From Anisus vortex (taxonomy: Eukaryota > Mollusca > Gastropoda > Planorbidae): a stretch of DNA of 64,000 nucleotides. The notes under the pieces are model-generated. The model was not told the origin of the DNA. It searched no databases and worked only from the letters and a program-made list of their open reading frames with translations. Numbering within the stretch: the first letter of the stretch is position 1; the number at the start of each line of letters is the position of its first letter. The translations under genes and the position numbers were made by a program. This document shows, in pieces, positions 63,436 through 64,000 of the stretch. The stretch is taken from the NCBI GenBank assembly GCA_949126835.1, contig OX421497.1:2348271-2412270 (forward strand), read 5' to 3'.

Positions 63436-64000
63436 AGGTTTCAGTCTACCATAGACAAACATAATTAAAACTAACTGAAAATAACAAAACTACAAAGTAC
63501 AATAGAGCAAAAGTATACAAACATTTATTTCATTTTTATTATTTTTAACCAATAAGTTGTCAACTCAATGAAGATAAAAAATTATTTACATCAAGTTTAC
63601 ATATATCATTAATTTCTGATGGCGTGTAAGCTGGTCTACTTTTATCAAATACAGAATAAACAATTTAACAGACATTATACCAGAGTATATAATATAACTT
63701 AGGAACTTGCATAATTTTTTAAATAAATTTTAAGATGAATAAAACCTATTTTATGAGATAGAGGACATTAAATTTTTAATTTAAATGCTGAATTTTTATA
63801 CCAAATTTATATATCTAGGTCAATTAGAAGCGAAGATAAGAATTTTTGAAGGCGAAGAAAATTCACCGGACATCTTAACAAAGAAATATAGGAAATATAT
63901 TTTTAAAAGTGGGCTTTTCACAATAAGTCTGAAAATATGCAAAATATACCATCAATTATATAATACAAAATGTTCATCTCATCCCACTCTATGTAAATAA
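63436..64000. other. AT-rich end of window
   Basis: No gene is recognised. A 71-codon frame from 63785 runs to the edge (EGEENSPDILTKKYRKY); nothing supports or excludes it as an exon. Confidence 0.4.

Overview
This is AT-rich, repeat-dense nuclear DNA from an animal, most likely a mollusc and probably a heterobranch or pulmonate gastropod. The genus is inference. The grounds are spliced genes with GT/AG introns, an expanded C2H2 zinc-finger family, tRNA-derived SINEs, several non-LTR families, DNA transposons of at least four types (piggyBac-like, hAT-like, Harbinger-like, TA-targeting), and a Gmr1-like Ty3/gypsy element. The palindromic words TAGGCCTA and TACCGGTA recur throughout. Nothing bacterial or viral-particle-like was seen.

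Layout. 1-714 is the 3' part of a C2H2 array, followed by a flank holding a fossil finger and a 55-bp tandem array (2291-2700). 2.9-10.7 kb is a graveyard of LINE tails, a decayed CR1/Jockey-group LINE carrying a hAT-type MITE, and a piggyBac-like remnant with nested insertions. 11598-19838 is a second C2H2 gene of 16 fingers (one degenerate), cut in the sixth finger by a 6.8-kb LTR element (12060-18895) with near-identical LTRs and a CAGT target duplication. 20-30 kb holds SINEs, piggyBac and LINE fragments and a broken third C2H2 array (26938-27720) abutting a TIR element. 30.7-39.4 kb holds a 5'-truncated LINE with one long open frame, several LINE 3' fragments and a TIR element. 40000-41103 (minus) is a fourth C2H2 gene, intact, with 13 fingers. 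43-46 kb has two foldback or TIR elements. 46141-49321 is a nearly complete RTE-type LINE.

The one clear single-copy cellular gene is a METTL25/METTL25B-type methyltransferase. It spans 49910-61774 on the plus strand in 11 coding exons that join in frame to 476 codons plus stop. Its introns contain SINE, LINE and tandem repeats, and its last exon runs into a 61-bp tandem repeat that supplies the stop codon. Downstream is a broken PIF/Harbinger transposase (62596-63435), itself interrupted by a repeat.

How the pieces relate. The four zinc-finger arrays are paralogues: they share the unusual SGLKP linker, a recurring RCH / FxCLxCN...WNH block, and in two cases the same flanking fossil finger or upstream exon-like segment. 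The most striking observation is a retroelement with a SCAN-like Gag and integrase-before-RT order sitting inside a C2H2 gene. In vertebrates, Gmr1-type Gag is thought to have given rise to the SCAN domain of zinc-finger proteins. All calls were made by reading the sequence by eye; no database search was run.
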